The notes: generated from the letters alone by a model not told the origin. 64,000 bases of DNA from Cylindrospermum stagnale PCC 7417 (GCF_000317535.1 NC_019757.1:2806501-2870500), one strand, 5' to 3'; positions 7,622 through 19,446 are shown, counted from the stretch's first letter. Translations and numbers: made by a program.

Positions 7622-10600
7622 CTACCCATAGTTTTTGCACAGCAGTTGCTTAATCCAATCGCCATTAAATACCAATTCGTAAATACGGTTATGAACTCTT
7701 AGATTTCCTTGTTGCTTGACCACCAAACCTGATAATAGTAATTCCTTTTCTTGTGGACTATCAACCGCAACAACCTCTCCTTGATGCCAAATTGCTTGAT
7801 ATAGCTTTAATATCTCAACAACATGAGACTCCATATTGACGAGGCGATCGCGTATAGTTTTTAAATGCTCAGGTTCGTCTTGAGTTTCCCAATTCTCAAT
7901 CACCTGTGTTTGGACTAAGTTATTTATCCAATCGGCTTCACTATCCTTGGGAATGTTTACTGATGAATTCCGGATAAGCTTACAAAGTTTTTGGGTTAGA
8001 AAAGGCTGTCCACCGGTCCAGGCTAACACTTCCTTAAGGACATTCTGAGCATTACCTACTCGTTCAGCTAGTCCTTGTAGTAACGGTTGGGCTTCATGCA
8101 ATTGAAAGCCACTCAGTTGAATAGCTTGACCAATGTTAAAAGGCGTTCGTTTTTTGTCTTGAATTAATTGAGAAGGATTAGCTACTCCCAAAAAAACAAA
8201 AGTGAGACGTTTATATTTTGGGATGTCAGCCCGTTTGTTATAAAAATTTCGTAGTAGTACAAAGAAGTCATCTATGTCAAAATTAAGATTGATAACACTG
8301 TCAATTTCGTCTATAAAAATAACAATATTATTTTGCCGAAGATTTTCTAATACTATTTGGTCTATAAAATTACTGAGACGTTGCACTGGGGATAAAAATT
8401 TATGCTCACGCCACCAAGTACTAATATTAACTTTATTTAAAAGATTTAAACTACTGCCTAATATATAAATGAAACCTGCATACCACTGTTCCATAGTCAG
8501 CTGCCGATTACCAATTTCTGAAATATCGATAGCTGCACAGGCAAAGCCCTCGGCTTGTAACCTTTTCATGATTTGCACTCGCAAGCTAGACTTGCCCATC
8601 TGCCGAGTATTGAAAATGTAACAAAACTCTCCCTGCTTCAAAGCCTTGTAAAGATGTCTATCTGCCTGACGTACCACATAAGTAGGTGCATCTATTGGTA
8701 AACTTCCCCCGACTTGATATTCATAAGTTAGGGTTTTTTCTGCGCTTCTTAATAAAGCGTTCTCAATCACTAATTCAGCTTGAGTTGCTTTGAGGATCTC
8801 TAAAGTTTGACTTAGCTCTTTGGTTCGCTCCTGAACTTTAGCTTCTAAGTTGCGGTTAGACTCAGCTAATTGGTCTGTTGCTTGCTGCAAAGCTGTATGT
8901 TTGAGGGCAAGTTCTTGGGTAAACTTAGCTCGCTCTGCTTCTGCCTGCTGACGCTGTGTAATATCTTGAAAAGCTGCGATCGCATAAATAATTTGACCTT
9001 TATTATCGAAAATGGGTGTTGCTAACACCTCCAAAGGAATAATTTTATTCCCTAGATGCAGTTCCATATCATCAATAACGATACTTTCGCCATTCAAAGC
9101 TCTGATAATTGGCTGCTTTTCAGTAGGATAATGCTTTTCTGTTCCCTGCACGTAAGCTTGGTATATTTCAGCTAATTGAGTATTTGTAGAGTTATCAACA
9201 ATCCCTTTGCCTAAAATTTTTCGTGCAGTTAGATTAGCATAGTAGGGTTGTCCTTTGTCATCGATCACAAATATACCTATTGGTACAGCTTCGAGAATCT
9301 GTGTTAACTTTTTTTCACTCTCTCGTAATGCTTCTTCTGCTTGTTGGCGCTCTTTAATTTCTTGCTTCAGATTTTCATAAAGTTGAGCATTCTTAATTGA
9401 AATTGCAGCTTGAGAAGATAAAATTTTCAAGACTTCTAATCTCTCTGCTGTGAAAGTACCAACAGCCAGATTATTTTCTAAATAAAGTAAACCAAAAAGC
9501 TCACCTTGGTGAATAATCGGTGTACACAATATAGACTTAGGTTGGTGGTCAATCACATACACATCTTTGGTAAATCTTCCCTCATGGGTTGCATCACATA
9601 AAATTACGTTCTCTCTAGTTCTGACGACATAGTTAATTAAAGAATTGGGTAACTGTTGGCTAGTTTCAACTAACACCGATTTACATAGCATTACCTCCGA
9701 AGTAGTATCTACAGCACCCTTAGCTGCAATAAATAGCTGTTTTTGCTGCTTTAAAATTAAAAAACCAGTTTGAGCGCCAGCATTTTCAATTACAATATTC
9801 ATTAACTTTTCTAGCAAATTATCTAAAATAATTTCACTAGCGAGAGTTTGAGAAGCTTTAATAATTGTTGTGGCATCTAATATTTGTGAATTACTGCTGG
9901 TAGTAGAAGAATAAGAAATATTATTTTTAGCTAATGTTGAATCCCTAGTCGAGTTAATAATTATTTCTGAATATTTTAATTCTAAATGTTTGACTTTAGC
10001 AATAGCTCCCCAGCAGATATAACTATAGTGTGCCTTAGTCATATAAGTTCGCGCAATTTCTTGCCGTCCTAAAGCTAAATAAAACTTTGCCGCTAATTCA
10101 TAAGCTAGTGCTTCATCTTGAATATATTCATTTTCTCTAGCTCCAGCTATAGCGCGCTCATATAGTTCCATAGCTGCAAGTATATTTCCCAACGCTCTAG
10201 CCTTTTCTGCCTCCACTAATTCGTATTTATGTTGATAATTCATAGGAGCATTTTCAGCCCAGTATTTCATAAATTCCTGATTTTCATCTACTTGCTTTAA
10301 GTAAATTTCTAATTCATCTATTCTTGATGATTTAGTAAATAGAAATTTACGAGAATACTCAGCAAGTAATGCTAAAGAATAAAATAAATTATTATATATA
10401 AATAATATTCCAGTTTGCTTGAAGAGACTGTAATTTGAGGCAAGCCTTACAAATTTCAAGCATTCTTCATATTCTTCAAAAAGATAACAAAGCCATGTTT
10501 TATAAGAATAAACATCAAATAATGATAACGTGCTATTATTTATAATTACAGAATTAACAAATTCCTCTTCATTTAAAATATCACCAGTTAATTGAATTTT

Positions 10601-13600
10601 AGCTACAGAGGGATTGATTAAATTCTCTACTGTCTGAGCGCATATTTTAATCAATCCTAGTTGATGTTGTTGTTCAAATTTGCCAACAAAATCTATATAA
10701 TCAGCTTGCATATTAGCAATAAAATCTAAATCTTTACCCACAAAAAAAATATGAGAACAATAAAAGCTAGCTGCATGACAAGCATACTCAATATCTCCAA
10801 CTTCTAAGCCACTTTCAATTGCTTCATGTATAGGATTTAGAGTTTCTTGAATGTGCTTTTTATAGTGAATAAAACTTATATACACTATCAAAATAACTTT
10901 AGCTTTAACTTGTTTATCATTTAATTGATCTATTAGTTTAAGAGCTAACTGACCCAGATGATAACTTAAATTAATATCTGCCATTGATGACGCTATGACC
11001 TGACCATAAACTACATAAGCATAAGTAGATAATGGGGAATTTCCGTATTGTCTAGAAAGCTCAACCATTGTGTACAAAATTGGTCTTGCTATAGTATTTT
11101 TTGCAAAACAAGCAGGAGGCCAAATAAGAATTAAAGTTTCCATTGCTGCTAGTTTATATTGATCAGTCATAAGCGGTAGGCTATATAACTGCTCAATATC
11201 AAGATTTTTTGGTGGCAATTCTACTAAAGAAACACCTAGCATTTCCAAAATATCCAGACCAATATCTAAAACTGTGTTAACTTGATTTCTAGCTAAATAA
11301 ATTTTTATTTTTAATTTTTGAAATTTTACTAAATCTAAAACATTACTAATTTCTTTTGTAACTAGTTTGCATAAAGATAATGCTTGTTCTAAATTAGAAT
11401 TTAGATATTCTGCTTCTGCTGTCTCTATATATAAATTCAAAGTCAATATATATTTATGTGTCCAACTCTGATAATTTAGTAATTGTAGACCTATGTTCAA
11501 GTATTTAACAGCAGCTTCGTAAGCTATAGCAGCTTTTGCTTTTTGACCAGCAATAAGATTAAATTGGGCTAACTCATCCTTTTCAACTTGGGTTGTTAGT
11601 AATTCAATGCCAAAATTTAATTGATTAGCTAAGACAAAAATATTATCTTTTTGAATTTCTGGTGTATTATTCCTGAGTAGGATTTGACCTATTTTCAAAT
11701 GAGTACTTTTTTTATTAGTTTCGGGAATCAAGGAGTAAGCTGCTTGTTGTACTCGGTCATGTAAAAACTTATAGTTAATTTTGACATTACTAGCTTTCAA
11801 AACGTCTGATTTTGTCTCACAAAATGCCAGAGGAATTTTGTAATTTGACGATAAAGGTAGAATTAGACCAGCTTGCAAAGCATTCCACAAATGAGTTGCT
11901 GTGATAATGTCTGAGGTTTCATTGACAGTTGCTAAAATTTCTAGGTTAAATTGGTTGCCCATACATGCTGCCAACTGTAAAATTTTCTGCGTTTCTGGTG
12001 GCAATTTACGAATATTCCTAGCAATTAATTCAACAATATTATAGTCAGTAATACCAACGGCTTGAATTTGCTGAATGTTCCAATTCCAGCTATCTGTACC
12101 TACCTGATAAATTAAGAGATTTTCGCTATATAAGCTTTTGAGTAACTGAGTTAAGAAAAATGGATTACCTTGGGTTTTATTAAAAACTAACTCTGCTAAT
12201 AACTCAACTTTTTTAATATCACTCGCACAAGATAGTGTATCTGCTAATAGTTGTTGAACATGAGTGAGTAACAAAGGTTCTACAGTGATGTTATGCACCA
12301 CAGTGTTTGTTTGACGTATTTTTTGTAGAGTTTGTATTAATCGATGAGTATGGTTAACTTCGTTATCTCGGTAAGCACCAATAAAGAATAAATATCGGCT
12401 ACTATTATCTGTAATCAACAATCTAATTAATTTCAAAGATGCAGAATCTGCCCATTGTAAATCATCTAAAAAAATGACCAATGGATGCTCAGGTTGACAA
12501 AAAACATTGACAAATTCTTGAAAAACACGGTTAAATCGATTTTCAGATTCAGCAGCACCTAGCTGGGGAACATCAGGCTGTAAGCCAATAATTAACTCTA
12601 CTTCTGGAATCACTTCAATCAGGATTTGAGCGTTAGAACCTAATACCTCTAGTAGTTTGTGTTTCCAAATCGTAATCTGCTTCTCATTTTCTGTTAATAG
12701 CTGACGAATCAATTCTTGGAAAGCTTGAGTTAAAGCAGCATAGGGAATGTCCCGCTTTAACTGGTCAAATTTACCTGTAATAAAATATCCTCTGGCGGCA
12801 ACCATTGGTTTGTGAACTTCATTGACAATTGAAGTTTTACCAATACCTGAATAACCAGAAACTAACATCATTTCTGTTGCTCCCTGGCTGACTCGCCAGA
12901 AAGCATCCATTAGTGTTGTAACTTCTTTTTCTCTACCATAAAGCTTTTGTGGTATTAAAAGTTGACTACCGCGATCGCGCCTGCCAGGGATAAAATCTAT
13001 AATCTCTCCGGTAGTTTGGATTTGTATTAGGCAAGTTTCTAAATCGAATTTAAGTCCACCTGCACTTTGATATCGTTCCTCAGCATTTTTAGCTAAAAGT
13101 TTCATCACAATATCTGAAACTGCTTTAGGAATCTGCTTGTGCAGGTAAGGTGGTACTGGTTGTTTGGCAATGTGACAGTGAATCAACTCTAGCGGATCGT
13201 GGGTAGGAAATGGCAGTGTTCCTGTCAACATTTCATACAAAGTCACTCCCAAAGAATAGAAATCAGTGCGATAATCAATCGAGCGATTCATCCTCCCTGT
13301 TTGCTCAGGTGCTATATAAGCTAAAGTCCCTTCTAATAAATTAGGATTACTGATAGTTTGTTTTTCTAAAAAAAGCCGTGATGACAGACCAAAATCAATT
13401 AATTTTACTTGTCCAGTTTCAATATTGATAATGATATTACTAGGCTTAATATCTTTATGAATAATTGCAGCTTGCTCTAAATCAATTAATGTTTCTGCAA
13501 GTGCGATCACTATTTGCAAACACTCTGAAATCGTTAATTGCCTAGATATGATAATTTGACTTAAAGCTTGTCCACCAAAATCTTCTAAAATCAGTGCAAA

Positions 13601-13834
13601 ACTATTCTGATATTTTTCTAATTTATAAAGTTTAACAACTCCATTACTCGTCAAATCTTTGAGAATTTTATACTCATGCCGTAAATTAGTAATTTTTTCT
13701 AATGTAGGATACTCACAGTTGAGCAGTTTAATAATTACTGGCTGCTGTTTCTGTTTTTTCTTGCCTCGATAAACAACTGTTCCTGTACCTTCATGAATTT
13801 TTTCTAAAATTTCATATCCTGGTATATTAATCAT
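7622..13834 (-). CDS. multidomain Ser/Thr kinase - STAND ATPase - GAF - PAS - AAA-like protein (2070 aa)
   Basis: A giant cytosolic signalling protein. Counting from a GTG at 13843: Ser/Thr kinase domain about 8-275 (HKD 129-131, DFG 150-152, APE 178-180); an AAA/STAND ATPase from about 300 with Walker [10 protein letters not shown] at 330-338 and Walker [13 protein letters not shown]; a long helical TPR-like region to about 1280; GAF at roughly 1330-1480; PAS at roughly 1515-1640; coiled coil; then a second AAA-like domain (AAA_35 type) from about 1710 with NTRQMGKSS and [11 protein letters not shown]. Cyanobacterial proteins with this front end normally finish with a histidine kinase; here the AAA-like domain takes that place. 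The ATG at 13834 ([10 protein letters not shown]) fits the family start better than the GTG. Confidence 0.93.
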   Translation of the reverse strand: MINIPGYEILEKIHEGTGTVVYRGKKKQKQQPVIIKLLNCEYPTLEKITNLRHEYKILKDLTSNGVVKLYKLEKYQNSFALILEDFGGQALSQIIISRQLTISECLQIVIALAETLIDLEQAAIIHKDIKPSNIIINIETGQVKLIDFGLSSRLFLEKQTISNPNLLEGTLAYIAPEQTGRMNRSIDYRTDFYSLGVTLYEMLTGTLPFPTHDPLELIHCHIAKQPVPPYLHKQIPKAVSDIVMKLLAKNAEERYQSAGGLKFDLETCLIQIQTTGEIIDFIPGRRDRGSQLLIPQKLYGREKEVTTLMDAFWRVSQGATEMMLVSGYSGIGKTSIVNEVHKPMVAARGYFITGKFDQLKRDIPYAALTQAFQELIRQLLTENEKQITIWKHKLLEVLGSNAQILIEVIPEVELIIGLQPDVPQLGAAESENRFNRVFQEFVNVFCQPEHPLVIFLDDLQWADSASLKLIRLLITDNSSRYLFFIGAYRDNEVNHTHRLIQTLQKIRQTNTVVHNITVEPLLLTHVQQLLADTLSCASDIKKVELLAELVFNKTQGNPFFLTQLLKSLYSENLLIYQVGTDSWNWNIQQIQAVGITDYNIVELIARNIRKLPPETQKILQLAACMGNQFNLEILATVNETSDIITATHLWNALQAGLILPLSSNYKIPLAFCETKSDVLKASNVKINYKFLHDRVQQAAYSLIPETNKKSTHLKIGQILLRNNTPEIQKDNIFVLANQLNFGIELLTTQVEKDELAQFNLIAGQKAKAAIAYEAAVKYLNIGLQLLNYQSWTHKYILTLNLYIETAEAEYLNSNLEQALSLCKLVTKEISNVLDLVKFQKLKIKIYLARNQVNTVLDIGLDILEMLGVSLVELPPKNLDIEQLYSLPLMTDQYKLAAMETLILIWPPACFAKNTIARPILYTMVELSRQYGNSPLSTYAYVVYGQVIASSMADINLSYHLGQLALKLIDQLNDKQVKAKVILIVYISFIHYKKHIQETLNPIHEAIESGLEVGDIEYACHAASFYCSHIFFVGKDLDFIANMQADYIDFVGKFEQQHQLGLIKICAQTVENLINPSVAKIQLTGDILNEEEFVNSVIINNSTLSLFDVYSYKTWLCYLFEEYEECLKFVRLASNYSLFKQTGILFIYNNLFYSLALLAEYSRKFLFTKSSRIDELEIYLKQVDENQEFMKYWAENAPMNYQHKYELVEAEKARALGNILAAMELYERAIAGARENEYIQDEALAYELAAKFYLALGRQEIARTYMTKAHYSYICWGAIAKVKHLELKYSEIIINSTRDSTLAKNNISYSSTTSSNSQILDATTIIKASQTLASEIILDNLLEKLMNIVIENAGAQTGFLILKQQKQLFIAAKGAVDTTSEVMLCKSVLVETSQQLPNSLINYVVRTRENVILCDATHEGRFTKDVYVIDHQPKSILCTPIIHQGELFGLLYLENNLAVGTFTAERLEVLKILSSQAAISIKNAQLYENLKQEIKERQQAEEALRESEKKLTQILEAVPIGIFVIDDKGQPYYANLTARKILGKGIVDNSTNTQLAEIYQAYVQGTEKHYPTEKQPIIRALNGESIVIDDMELHLGNKIIPLEVLATPIFDNKGQIIYAIAAFQDITQRQQAEAERAKFTQELALKHTALQQATDQLAESNRNLEAKVQERTKELSQTLEILKATQAELVIENALLRSAEKTLTYEYQVGGSLPIDAPTYVVRQADRHLYKALKQGEFCYIFNTRQMGKSSLRVQIMKRLQAEGFACAAIDISEIGNRQLTMEQWYAGFIYILGSSLNLLNKVNISTWWREHKFLSPVQRLSNFIDQIVLENLRQNNIVIFIDEIDSVINLNFDIDDFFVLLRNFYNKRADIPKYKRLTFVFLGVANPSQLIQDKKRTPFNIGQAIQLSGFQLHEAQPLLQGLAERVGNAQNVLKEVLAWTGGQPFLTQKLCKLIRNSSVNIPKDSEADWINNLVQTQVIENWETQDEPEHLKTIRDRLVNMESHVVEILKLYQAIWHQGEVVAVDSPQEKELLLSGLVVKQQGNLRVHNRIYELVFNGDWIKQLLCKNYG

Positions 13835-13938
13835 AACTTGCACAATTCCTATTATCTTTACTAAAATAGAGATGTTTTGTAAGAACGTCTCTACTAGTTT
13901 TTAATAAAATTAAAGAGTTAGCCCCAATGAAAATGGAA

Positions 13939-16053
13939 TTAGCTACTAGGGTTTGAAGCTGATTCAAAATGAGGATAAATTTCTTCCTCAAATAAATCCT
14001 GAATATCAGGATGTTTTTGCGATGCTTGGTGTACTAATTCCTTGTAATCTTCGCGCACATTAATATAATAAGTAGCTTGACGTTTTCCAATATTTGGCAA
14101 CCAAGCAGTATGCAAGGTCAGAGCAAAATCAAGTGAAGGATGGGATAGTTGGCAGAGAGGCCCTTTAGACAAATGATTAGCATCAAAAACCCAGAATTCG
14201 TTTTTATCTTCATACCATACTGTGCAGATAATATAACCATCAGTTGGTTTTTTAGCATCGCGATGCGGCATAAACTGGGGAGAAAGTAGTATGTATCCTG
14301 ATGGTAATTGATAGCTGTCAACGATCGCAGCTGCTTCCGTTGATGAGGCATGGAGTCTAAACAAGTAAGCGGGTATTCCCTTGGCAGCCATACTCAATAC
14401 TTTTTCGATAGGAACTTGCCGATTTCTATAATGTTTATACTGATTGACAATAAATTCTGTCATTAAGTCTTTCCATAACCCAAAAGAACACCAGTATATG
14501 TCTTCCAGGCGCTCTAAGGTTTTTTTTGTCTGAGGATCTTGCTCTGGATAAGTATAGAGATCTACACCCCAGGTACGTTCAATATCAGAAATAATCTGTG
14601 ACTCCAGAATATCTCCCGTTTCTCCATTAATTACATAGCGTCCCATACGCCCAATATCGGCTTGACTTGGCTCCATACCATGAAGATATGAAGGCACAGG
14701 ATTTTCGGGATTGTAAGCAGAAACATCATAGTTTCCGATCCATTTAGATACCTCCATACCGCAGATATGAGATGTATTTAGTGTAATGTTTCCTTGGGGG
14801 TTGTCATAGTCTACTAAAAAATGCGCTGCTTCTAACGGCAACACAACTTTTTGGACGACTACTTCAACTTCCTGCTGATTAGATACTGGAAATTGTCCGG
14901 CTTTTAAGTCAGCACGACGCACAATATAAACTAAAGAATCTGGAGAAGTAGGCCGTTCTAATAAGTCTCTCAGTAGTCTTTCAACTTTTTTATCGTCTGG
15001 AAAAGGGTTATTGAGTATTTGTTCTAATCCTGTTGTGAAAGCTGTATCCATAATCACAACATAATCTCTCGTTACTCCAATCTGATGTATGGTTTGGTCA
15101 ATTGACACAGGTGAACCATCAGGTAAAACTAGCTTCCATCTTTCCAAGTCACCTGCACCATCCCAAGAAATTAAATAAACAAAGTTATCAATTTCTAAGT
15201 TAATTAGTTTCTCGATCAATTCGACGTAGAGTTGCACAAATCTTTGCAAAGAATGAGAGGCGAAATCAAAAATATCTTTGAGGAAATTTACTCGCAGAAA
15301 TGAGCTAAGTGCAGTTAAAAACTCATCTATTTCTTGGGGAAATTGCTCAAGGTCATAAATAAAAGGAATAGTGTCTAGAAAATTAAGTAATGATCTACCA
15401 TAGTTAACTGTAAATATCTGCTGTGTATGAGGATCAAAAACAGGATGAGCCGTACTCAAAAACGGTGGAAAAGGAGCATTATAACCATTTAACTCAGATT
15501 GCCATTCTTGATTAGTGCCAATAGGAGTAACAAGCTCTAGGGTTTCAGTATCAATCTCATAAGGACGGCCTGCATCATAAGTAACTAGTAACCGTTCTTG
15601 CGAATCTGAGGAAAACTTTATCGGTAGAAAAGCTGTATTCAGCTGGTTGCGAATACCCAAGGTTAGGGAAAATCTGGTGATGCCATGATTGCGAAAACGA
15701 TACTTCTTATACTTTGAGTTCTGACAGGTTGCTTTGTCAGCATAGTAATCAGGTGGTTTGACTATGCTTGTTGTCAATCTCACTTCATATGGGGAATTAA
15801 AATCCAACCGATAAATCATACCGTCCCCACACAATACAGAATCTCCATTGCGATAGGGAAGACCTCCAGAGTTAACAGTTCCTACGGAAGTAACCATGAA
15901 GACATGACCTTGCAAATCCTGGGGAAGATATCCAGAAACTTGCATTTGGATATCTTTGAGTTCACGTTGACTGGCTGTCATGATTGACTGTGGAACTCTA
16001 GGGTAATCTTGAAGATTTTGGATTTTAGTTGTCATAAAAGATTCTTCAGACAT
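13939..16053 (-). CDS. carotenoid oxygenase family protein (704 aa)
   Basis: A member of the RPE65/carotenoid cleavage dioxygenase family, non-haem iron enzymes that oxidatively cleave polyene or stilbene double bonds. The four iron-binding histidines appear in family contexts: TAHPVFDP (H203), IHQIGVTRDYVVIMD (H323), AAHFLVDYD (H411) and TLHTAWLPN (about H657). The N-terminus has the usual GDGMIYRLDF. At 704 residues it is about 200 longer than typical bacterial apocarotenoid cleavage enzymes; extra helical sequence lies at about 225-290 and 345-370. The substrate cannot be read from sequence. It sits between two genes for AAA-like ATPases, 38 bp from one of them, so co-transcription is likely. 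Confidence 0.9.
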   Translation of the reverse strand: MSEESFMTTKIQNLQDYPRVPQSIMTASQRELKDIQMQVSGYLPQDLQGHVFMVTSVGTVNSGGLPYRNGDSVLCGDGMIYRLDFNSPYEVRLTTSIVKPPDYYADKATCQNSKYKKYRFRNHGITRFSLTLGIRNQLNTAFLPIKFSSDSQERLLVTYDAGRPYEIDTETLELVTPIGTNQEWQSELNGYNAPFPPFLSTAHPVFDPHTQQIFTVNYGRSLLNFLDTIPFIYDLEQFPQEIDEFLTALSSFLRVNFLKDIFDFASHSLQRFVQLYVELIEKLINLEIDNFVYLISWDGAGDLERWKLVLPDGSPVSIDQTIHQIGVTRDYVVIMDTAFTTGLEQILNNPFPDDKKVERLLRDLLERPTSPDSLVYIVRRADLKAGQFPVSNQQEVEVVVQKVVLPLEAAHFLVDYDNPQGNITLNTSHICGMEVSKWIGNYDVSAYNPENPVPSYLHGMEPSQADIGRMGRYVINGETGDILESQIISDIERTWGVDLYTYPEQDPQTKKTLERLEDIYWCSFGLWKDLMTEFIVNQYKHYRNRQVPIEKVLSMAAKGIPAYLFRLHASSTEAAAIVDSYQLPSGYILLSPQFMPHRDAKKPTDGYIICTVWYEDKNEFWVFDANHLSKGPLCQLSHPSLDFALTLHTAWLPNIGKRQATYYINVREDYKELVHQASQKHPDIQDLFEEEIYPHFESASNPSS

Positions 16054-16091
16054 GGTAATTTACTCTCTTGATTTGATTAAGCAACGATTAC

Positions 16092-17432
16092 TTACTGGTT
16101 ATCTAGGCGATCGCCAAAATATTCGGCATACAACTTACAGCTAGGGGTAGCTTGATTACCGTATAAATGTACTAATCCCATGCTTTGCAACTTGAACGCT
16201 TGCTCTAGATGTAATTCCACAGGTCTAGATGCTTTGGCAACCTGTGCAAAGGCGGCTACTAATTCTGGATTTTGTTGGAGGTTCCACCATTGTTGTTGCA
16301 GGTGTTCACGGTAAATTCCATTTGAGCTTAGGGCAGTTGACAACAATTGCTCTAAACTGACACCTTGTTGCCATGAATAATAAAAAGCCAGTCTTACAAG
16401 ATAAGGTTGTCCACCAACCAAAGCAAACAGTTGTTCTACTGCTTGCTCTGAACAGTTCAAACTATAGAGATCTCCTAAAGCCTGTACTTGTTCCCGGTTT
16501 AGGCTTTTTAACTCAACTGGTAACCCCACATTAAAAGGTGACTTATTCACATTCAGGGGAATATAAACCTCTGTTGCGTGTGCCACAACTAACCGCAGTT
16601 TTTTCCAAATCTCTCGATTTTTGGCTTCCTCATGCCAAGCGCGTAACAACCCAAAAAAATCATCCGCCAAGTCAGGATATTGGAACAATATATCTACATC
16701 GTCTAGACCCAGGACAATAGGGCTGGTTGTTTTGGCTAAAAGATACTGCTCAAAGTAAATTTTAGAGCTAATTTTGCTGCCAAAAAGCTCATCCCAATAG
16801 TCTGTGAGTCGATTTTGCACCTGTAAACCCAGACTGATACTTGCACAAAACCAACGCAAGAATTTATCTAAGTCTTGAAAAATTGCTTTATCGGCTAGCT
16901 GGAAGCTTAAAGATACAGTGCGATAACCATCATTAGTTGCAGACTGAATAATTCTTGACATTAATGAAGTTTTCCCCATCCGTCTAGGGGCTTTGATCCG
17001 GATTAAAGCTCCTGGTTGCAAAATTGCTTTGTAACAATCGGTTTCAATAGGAGGACGTTCTAAATAAAATGCAGAATCTAGGGGTACTTGTCCTTCTGGT
17101 ATCTCTGGTGCTGTTTCTACTACGAGCAAGTTAGTACCTAAGACTTCATCCTGCTGTTGTGGTTCAGGAAGGAAATAATCACTCTGTTCCAGAACTAGAT
17201 TAAATGCTTGAAAACAGTACTTCAAGGTTTGCTTGTCCACTCCTAGTTCACAAGCAAATATTTTCGTCAGTGTATCCACAGACAAACATGTACGTTCGTT
17301 CAATGCTTCAAGAGTATACCGATTACCGGAGTTTTCCCCAATCTCTGCTTCAGACTTAGCTGTTTGAAGTTTCTTTAATCCTTGAGGTGTTAGCAGTACA
17401 CCCCGTCTGCGTCGGGTTTTCTGTAAGAACAT
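16092..17432 (-). CDS. AAA-like ATPase with N-terminal HTH-like domain (446 aa)
   Basis: The N-terminal 90 residues (GVLLTPQGLKKLQ, RYTLEALNERTCLSVDTLTKI, DKQTLKYCFQAFNL) match the helix-turn-helix-like module that precedes AAA-like or WD40 domains in many cyanobacterial proteins. An AAA_35-type ATPase domain follows, with Walker A APRRMGKTS near residue 150 and Walker B IVLGLDDVDILF near 215-225. The same ATPase type ends the 2070-aa kinase encoded 2.3 kb downstream. Such proteins are thought to act in signalling or biological conflict systems. There is no WD40 or other effector at the C-terminus, so this copy is short. It is first in the run leading to the carotenoid oxygenase. Confidence 0.85.
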   Translation of the reverse strand: MFLQKTRRRRGVLLTPQGLKKLQTAKSEAEIGENSGNRYTLEALNERTCLSVDTLTKIFACELGVDKQTLKYCFQAFNLVLEQSDYFLPEPQQQDEVLGTNLLVVETAPEIPEGQVPLDSAFYLERPPIETDCYKAILQPGALIRIKAPRRMGKTSLMSRIIQSATNDGYRTVSLSFQLADKAIFQDLDKFLRWFCASISLGLQVQNRLTDYWDELFGSKISSKIYFEQYLLAKTTSPIVLGLDDVDILFQYPDLADDFFGLLRAWHEEAKNREIWKKLRLVVAHATEVYIPLNVNKSPFNVGLPVELKSLNREQVQALGDLYSLNCSEQAVEQLFALVGGQPYLVRLAFYYSWQQGVSLEQLLSTALSSNGIYREHLQQQWWNLQQNPELVAAFAQVAKASRPVELHLEQAFKLQSMGLVHLYGNQATPSCKLYAEYFGDRLDNQ

Positions 17433-17792
17433 CTTTATTATTGAGACTGGGCAGCAAAATCAACAATAACTACAGATGCTGTTCAGTATTTTCCCGAATT
17501 CAGGACAGTTTTTCTGAAATTTAATTGTTTCTTAGTTTCGATGATCAGTCTAGTGCTCGAAAAGCCCATTGGGAATACCATGCGCCAAAATCAGCTTCTA
17601 ATCTGCTTTTCAAGTACCTCTGTTCTGGATGAACCTAAAAGCGATCGCAATTGACCGTGATTACTAGCCCCAATAACGTCGTCGGAAACCCTGATTCTTT
17701 CGTCAACTTTCAAAAGTTTTCGATCTACTGACTTTTATCTACCTTGCTATGATCCGTATTATGGTTAGGCGACTTGCTTAAATTTTGACTCC
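17433..17792. other. 360-bp intergenic region between importer ATPase and AAA-like gene
   Basis: No ORF of credible composition is present. It contains one HIP1 site (GCGATCGC near 17641) and AT-rich stretches that could hold the promoter for the AAA-like ATPase gene reading leftward. It marks the right-hand junction of the block that separates the importer ATPase from its permeases. I see no clear inverted terminal repeats or target-site duplication here. Confidence 0.5.
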
Positions 17793-19376
17793 CTAAAACT
17801 TTTCAAACACCCTCTCAGGCGTTAATTCAGGCTGTAATTCTGGAGATTGTTTTTTCCCTCCAGCCATCAACAAACCAATCTCCTCGACTGTCGCTGTCTG
17901 TGCATCCAAAATATCGACAAACTCACCTCTGTAGATTACAGCGATGCGATCGCTAATTGCCATCACTTCTTCTAACTCTGTGGATATATACAAAACCGCT
18001 GCACCGCGATCGCGTTCTGCTAACAACCGCAAATGTATCGCTTCTGTCGCCCCCACGTCTAGCCCCCGCGTTGGTTGCATGGCGACAATTAACGCTGGTT
18101 CTCCCGCCAATTCCCGCGCTAACACCACCTTTTGCTGATTTCCTCCCGACAACTGACATAAGGGCACAGCTTCCCCAGTCGCGCGGATATCAAATTCTTG
18201 CATGGCATTTTGGGCATAATTTGCGATCGCATTTGGTTGCAACAAAAAACAACGACAAAACGGCAGATTTCTAAAAGTCTTCAAAATCAAGTTTTGGGCG
18301 ATGCTAAACTGCAACACCAAACCCATTTTCTGCCTATCCTCCGGGATATACCCCACTCTCAACCCCCCCTCTCTGACTCTTACTCCTAACCCCTCTTTCC
18401 CGTGGTAGAGGGGTGGCACAGCCGGGGTGGGGTTCTGCAACTCAATTTTCCCCTGTTTGATAGTCTGCAAACCTGCGATCGCATCTGCCAATTCTCGCTG
18501 TCCATTACCATCTACACCAGCAATCCCCAAAATTTCCCCCGCCCGCAGTTCAAAAGAGACATTGCGAATGGCGATTGCCCCCCGATCATCTGCAACCTGC
18601 AATCTCTGCACCGACAAAATCACCTGGGATGGTGAAGCAGAGGATTTGGGCAAGTTTAAAACAACTTCGCGCCCCACCATCAATTCGGCTAACTGCTGGG
18701 TGGTAGTAGCTTCGGTAGTTGTCGTTCCTACCACCTTTCCCCGGCGCAACACCGTCACTGTATCGCAGAGATGCATTACCTCCTCTAACTTGTGGCTAAT
18801 AAAAATAATCGTGTTACCCCTAGCCGCCAGTTGCCGCAGGATAGTAATTAATGATGCCACTTCCGGCGGCGTCAGCACTGCTGTTGGTTCATCCAAAATC
18901 AACAACTTTGCTTGGCGATAGAGAACTTTGAGAATTTCTACTCGCTGTTGTGTGCCTACAGGTAAATTTTCTACCTTAGCAGTGGGGTCAACTTCCAACT
19001 GATATGCTTGGGATAAAGCGGCAATTTCTTGTTGTTTTTGTCGCAGATTTAAGCGCCATTTATTTTGGCTGCCCAGGATAATATTTTCTGTAACAGTTAA
19101 CTGGGGAACCAGCATAAAATGTTGATGAATCATCCCAATACCCAGTTTAATTGCCTCATTAGGTGAAGTAATTTTTACTGGTTTTTCTTTTAGATATATT
19201 TGACCCGCATCGGGTTGATAAAGACCGCTAATAATATTCATTAAAGTAGTCTTACCCGCACCATTTTCACCCAAAATAGCGTGGATTTTGCCAGTTTCCA
19301 CAGTCATGTTTATCTGATGATTGGCAACAAAAGAGTCAAAGATTTTTGTGAGGTTTTCTAAGCGTAAATATATCAT
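17793..19376 (-). CDS. ABC transporter ATP-binding protein, nucleoside (BMP) type
   Basis: A tandem two-domain ATPase of the RbsA/YufO class, 527 residues. The first domain has Walker A GENGAGKTT (36-44), signature LPVGTQQRVEILK and Walker B LLILDEPTAVLTP. The second has a degenerate Walker A (GVDGNGQRE), as is usual in this class, and the signature LSGGNQQKVVLARELAG. Residues about 313-340 (PTPAVPPLYHGKEGLGVR and onward) replace the normal linker before GYIPEDR and look like a translated G/C-rich dispersed repeat. It energises the importer with the lipoprotein encoded 105 bp upstream; the permeases lie at 0.8-2.8 kb. Confidence 0.93.
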   Translation of the reverse strand: MIYLRLENLTKIFDSFVANHQINMTVETGKIHAILGENGAGKTTLMNIISGLYQPDAGQIYLKEKPVKITSPNEAIKLGIGMIHQHFMLVPQLTVTENIILGSQNKWRLNLRQKQQEIAALSQAYQLEVDPTAKVENLPVGTQQRVEILKVLYRQAKLLILDEPTAVLTPPEVASLITILRQLAARGNTIIFISHKLEEVMHLCDTVTVLRRGKVVGTTTTEATTTQQLAELMVGREVVLNLPKSSASPSQVILSVQRLQVADDRGAIAIRNVSFELRAGEILGIAGVDGNGQRELADAIAGLQTIKQGKIELQNPTPAVPPLYHGKEGLGVRVREGGLRVGYIPEDRQKMGLVLQFSIAQNLILKTFRNLPFCRCFLLQPNAIANYAQNAMQEFDIRATGEAVPLCQLSGGNQQKVVLARELAGEPALIVAMQPTRGLDVGATEAIHLRLLAERDRGAAVLYISTELEEVMAISDRIAVIYRGEFVDILDAQTATVEEIGLLMAGGKKQSPELQPELTPERVFEKF

Positions 19377-19446
19377 TTTATGATCAGGCGAATTATCTTC
19401 GCGCTTACACAGATAAATTTTGCCTGTGCAGACTAATTAATCGGCT

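Noticed and set aside
18350-18440. Frameshift in the ABC ATPase
   Set aside because: The unusual segment is in frame and the domain continues intact with GYIPEDR and the second signature; it is an in-frame insertion rather than a disruption.
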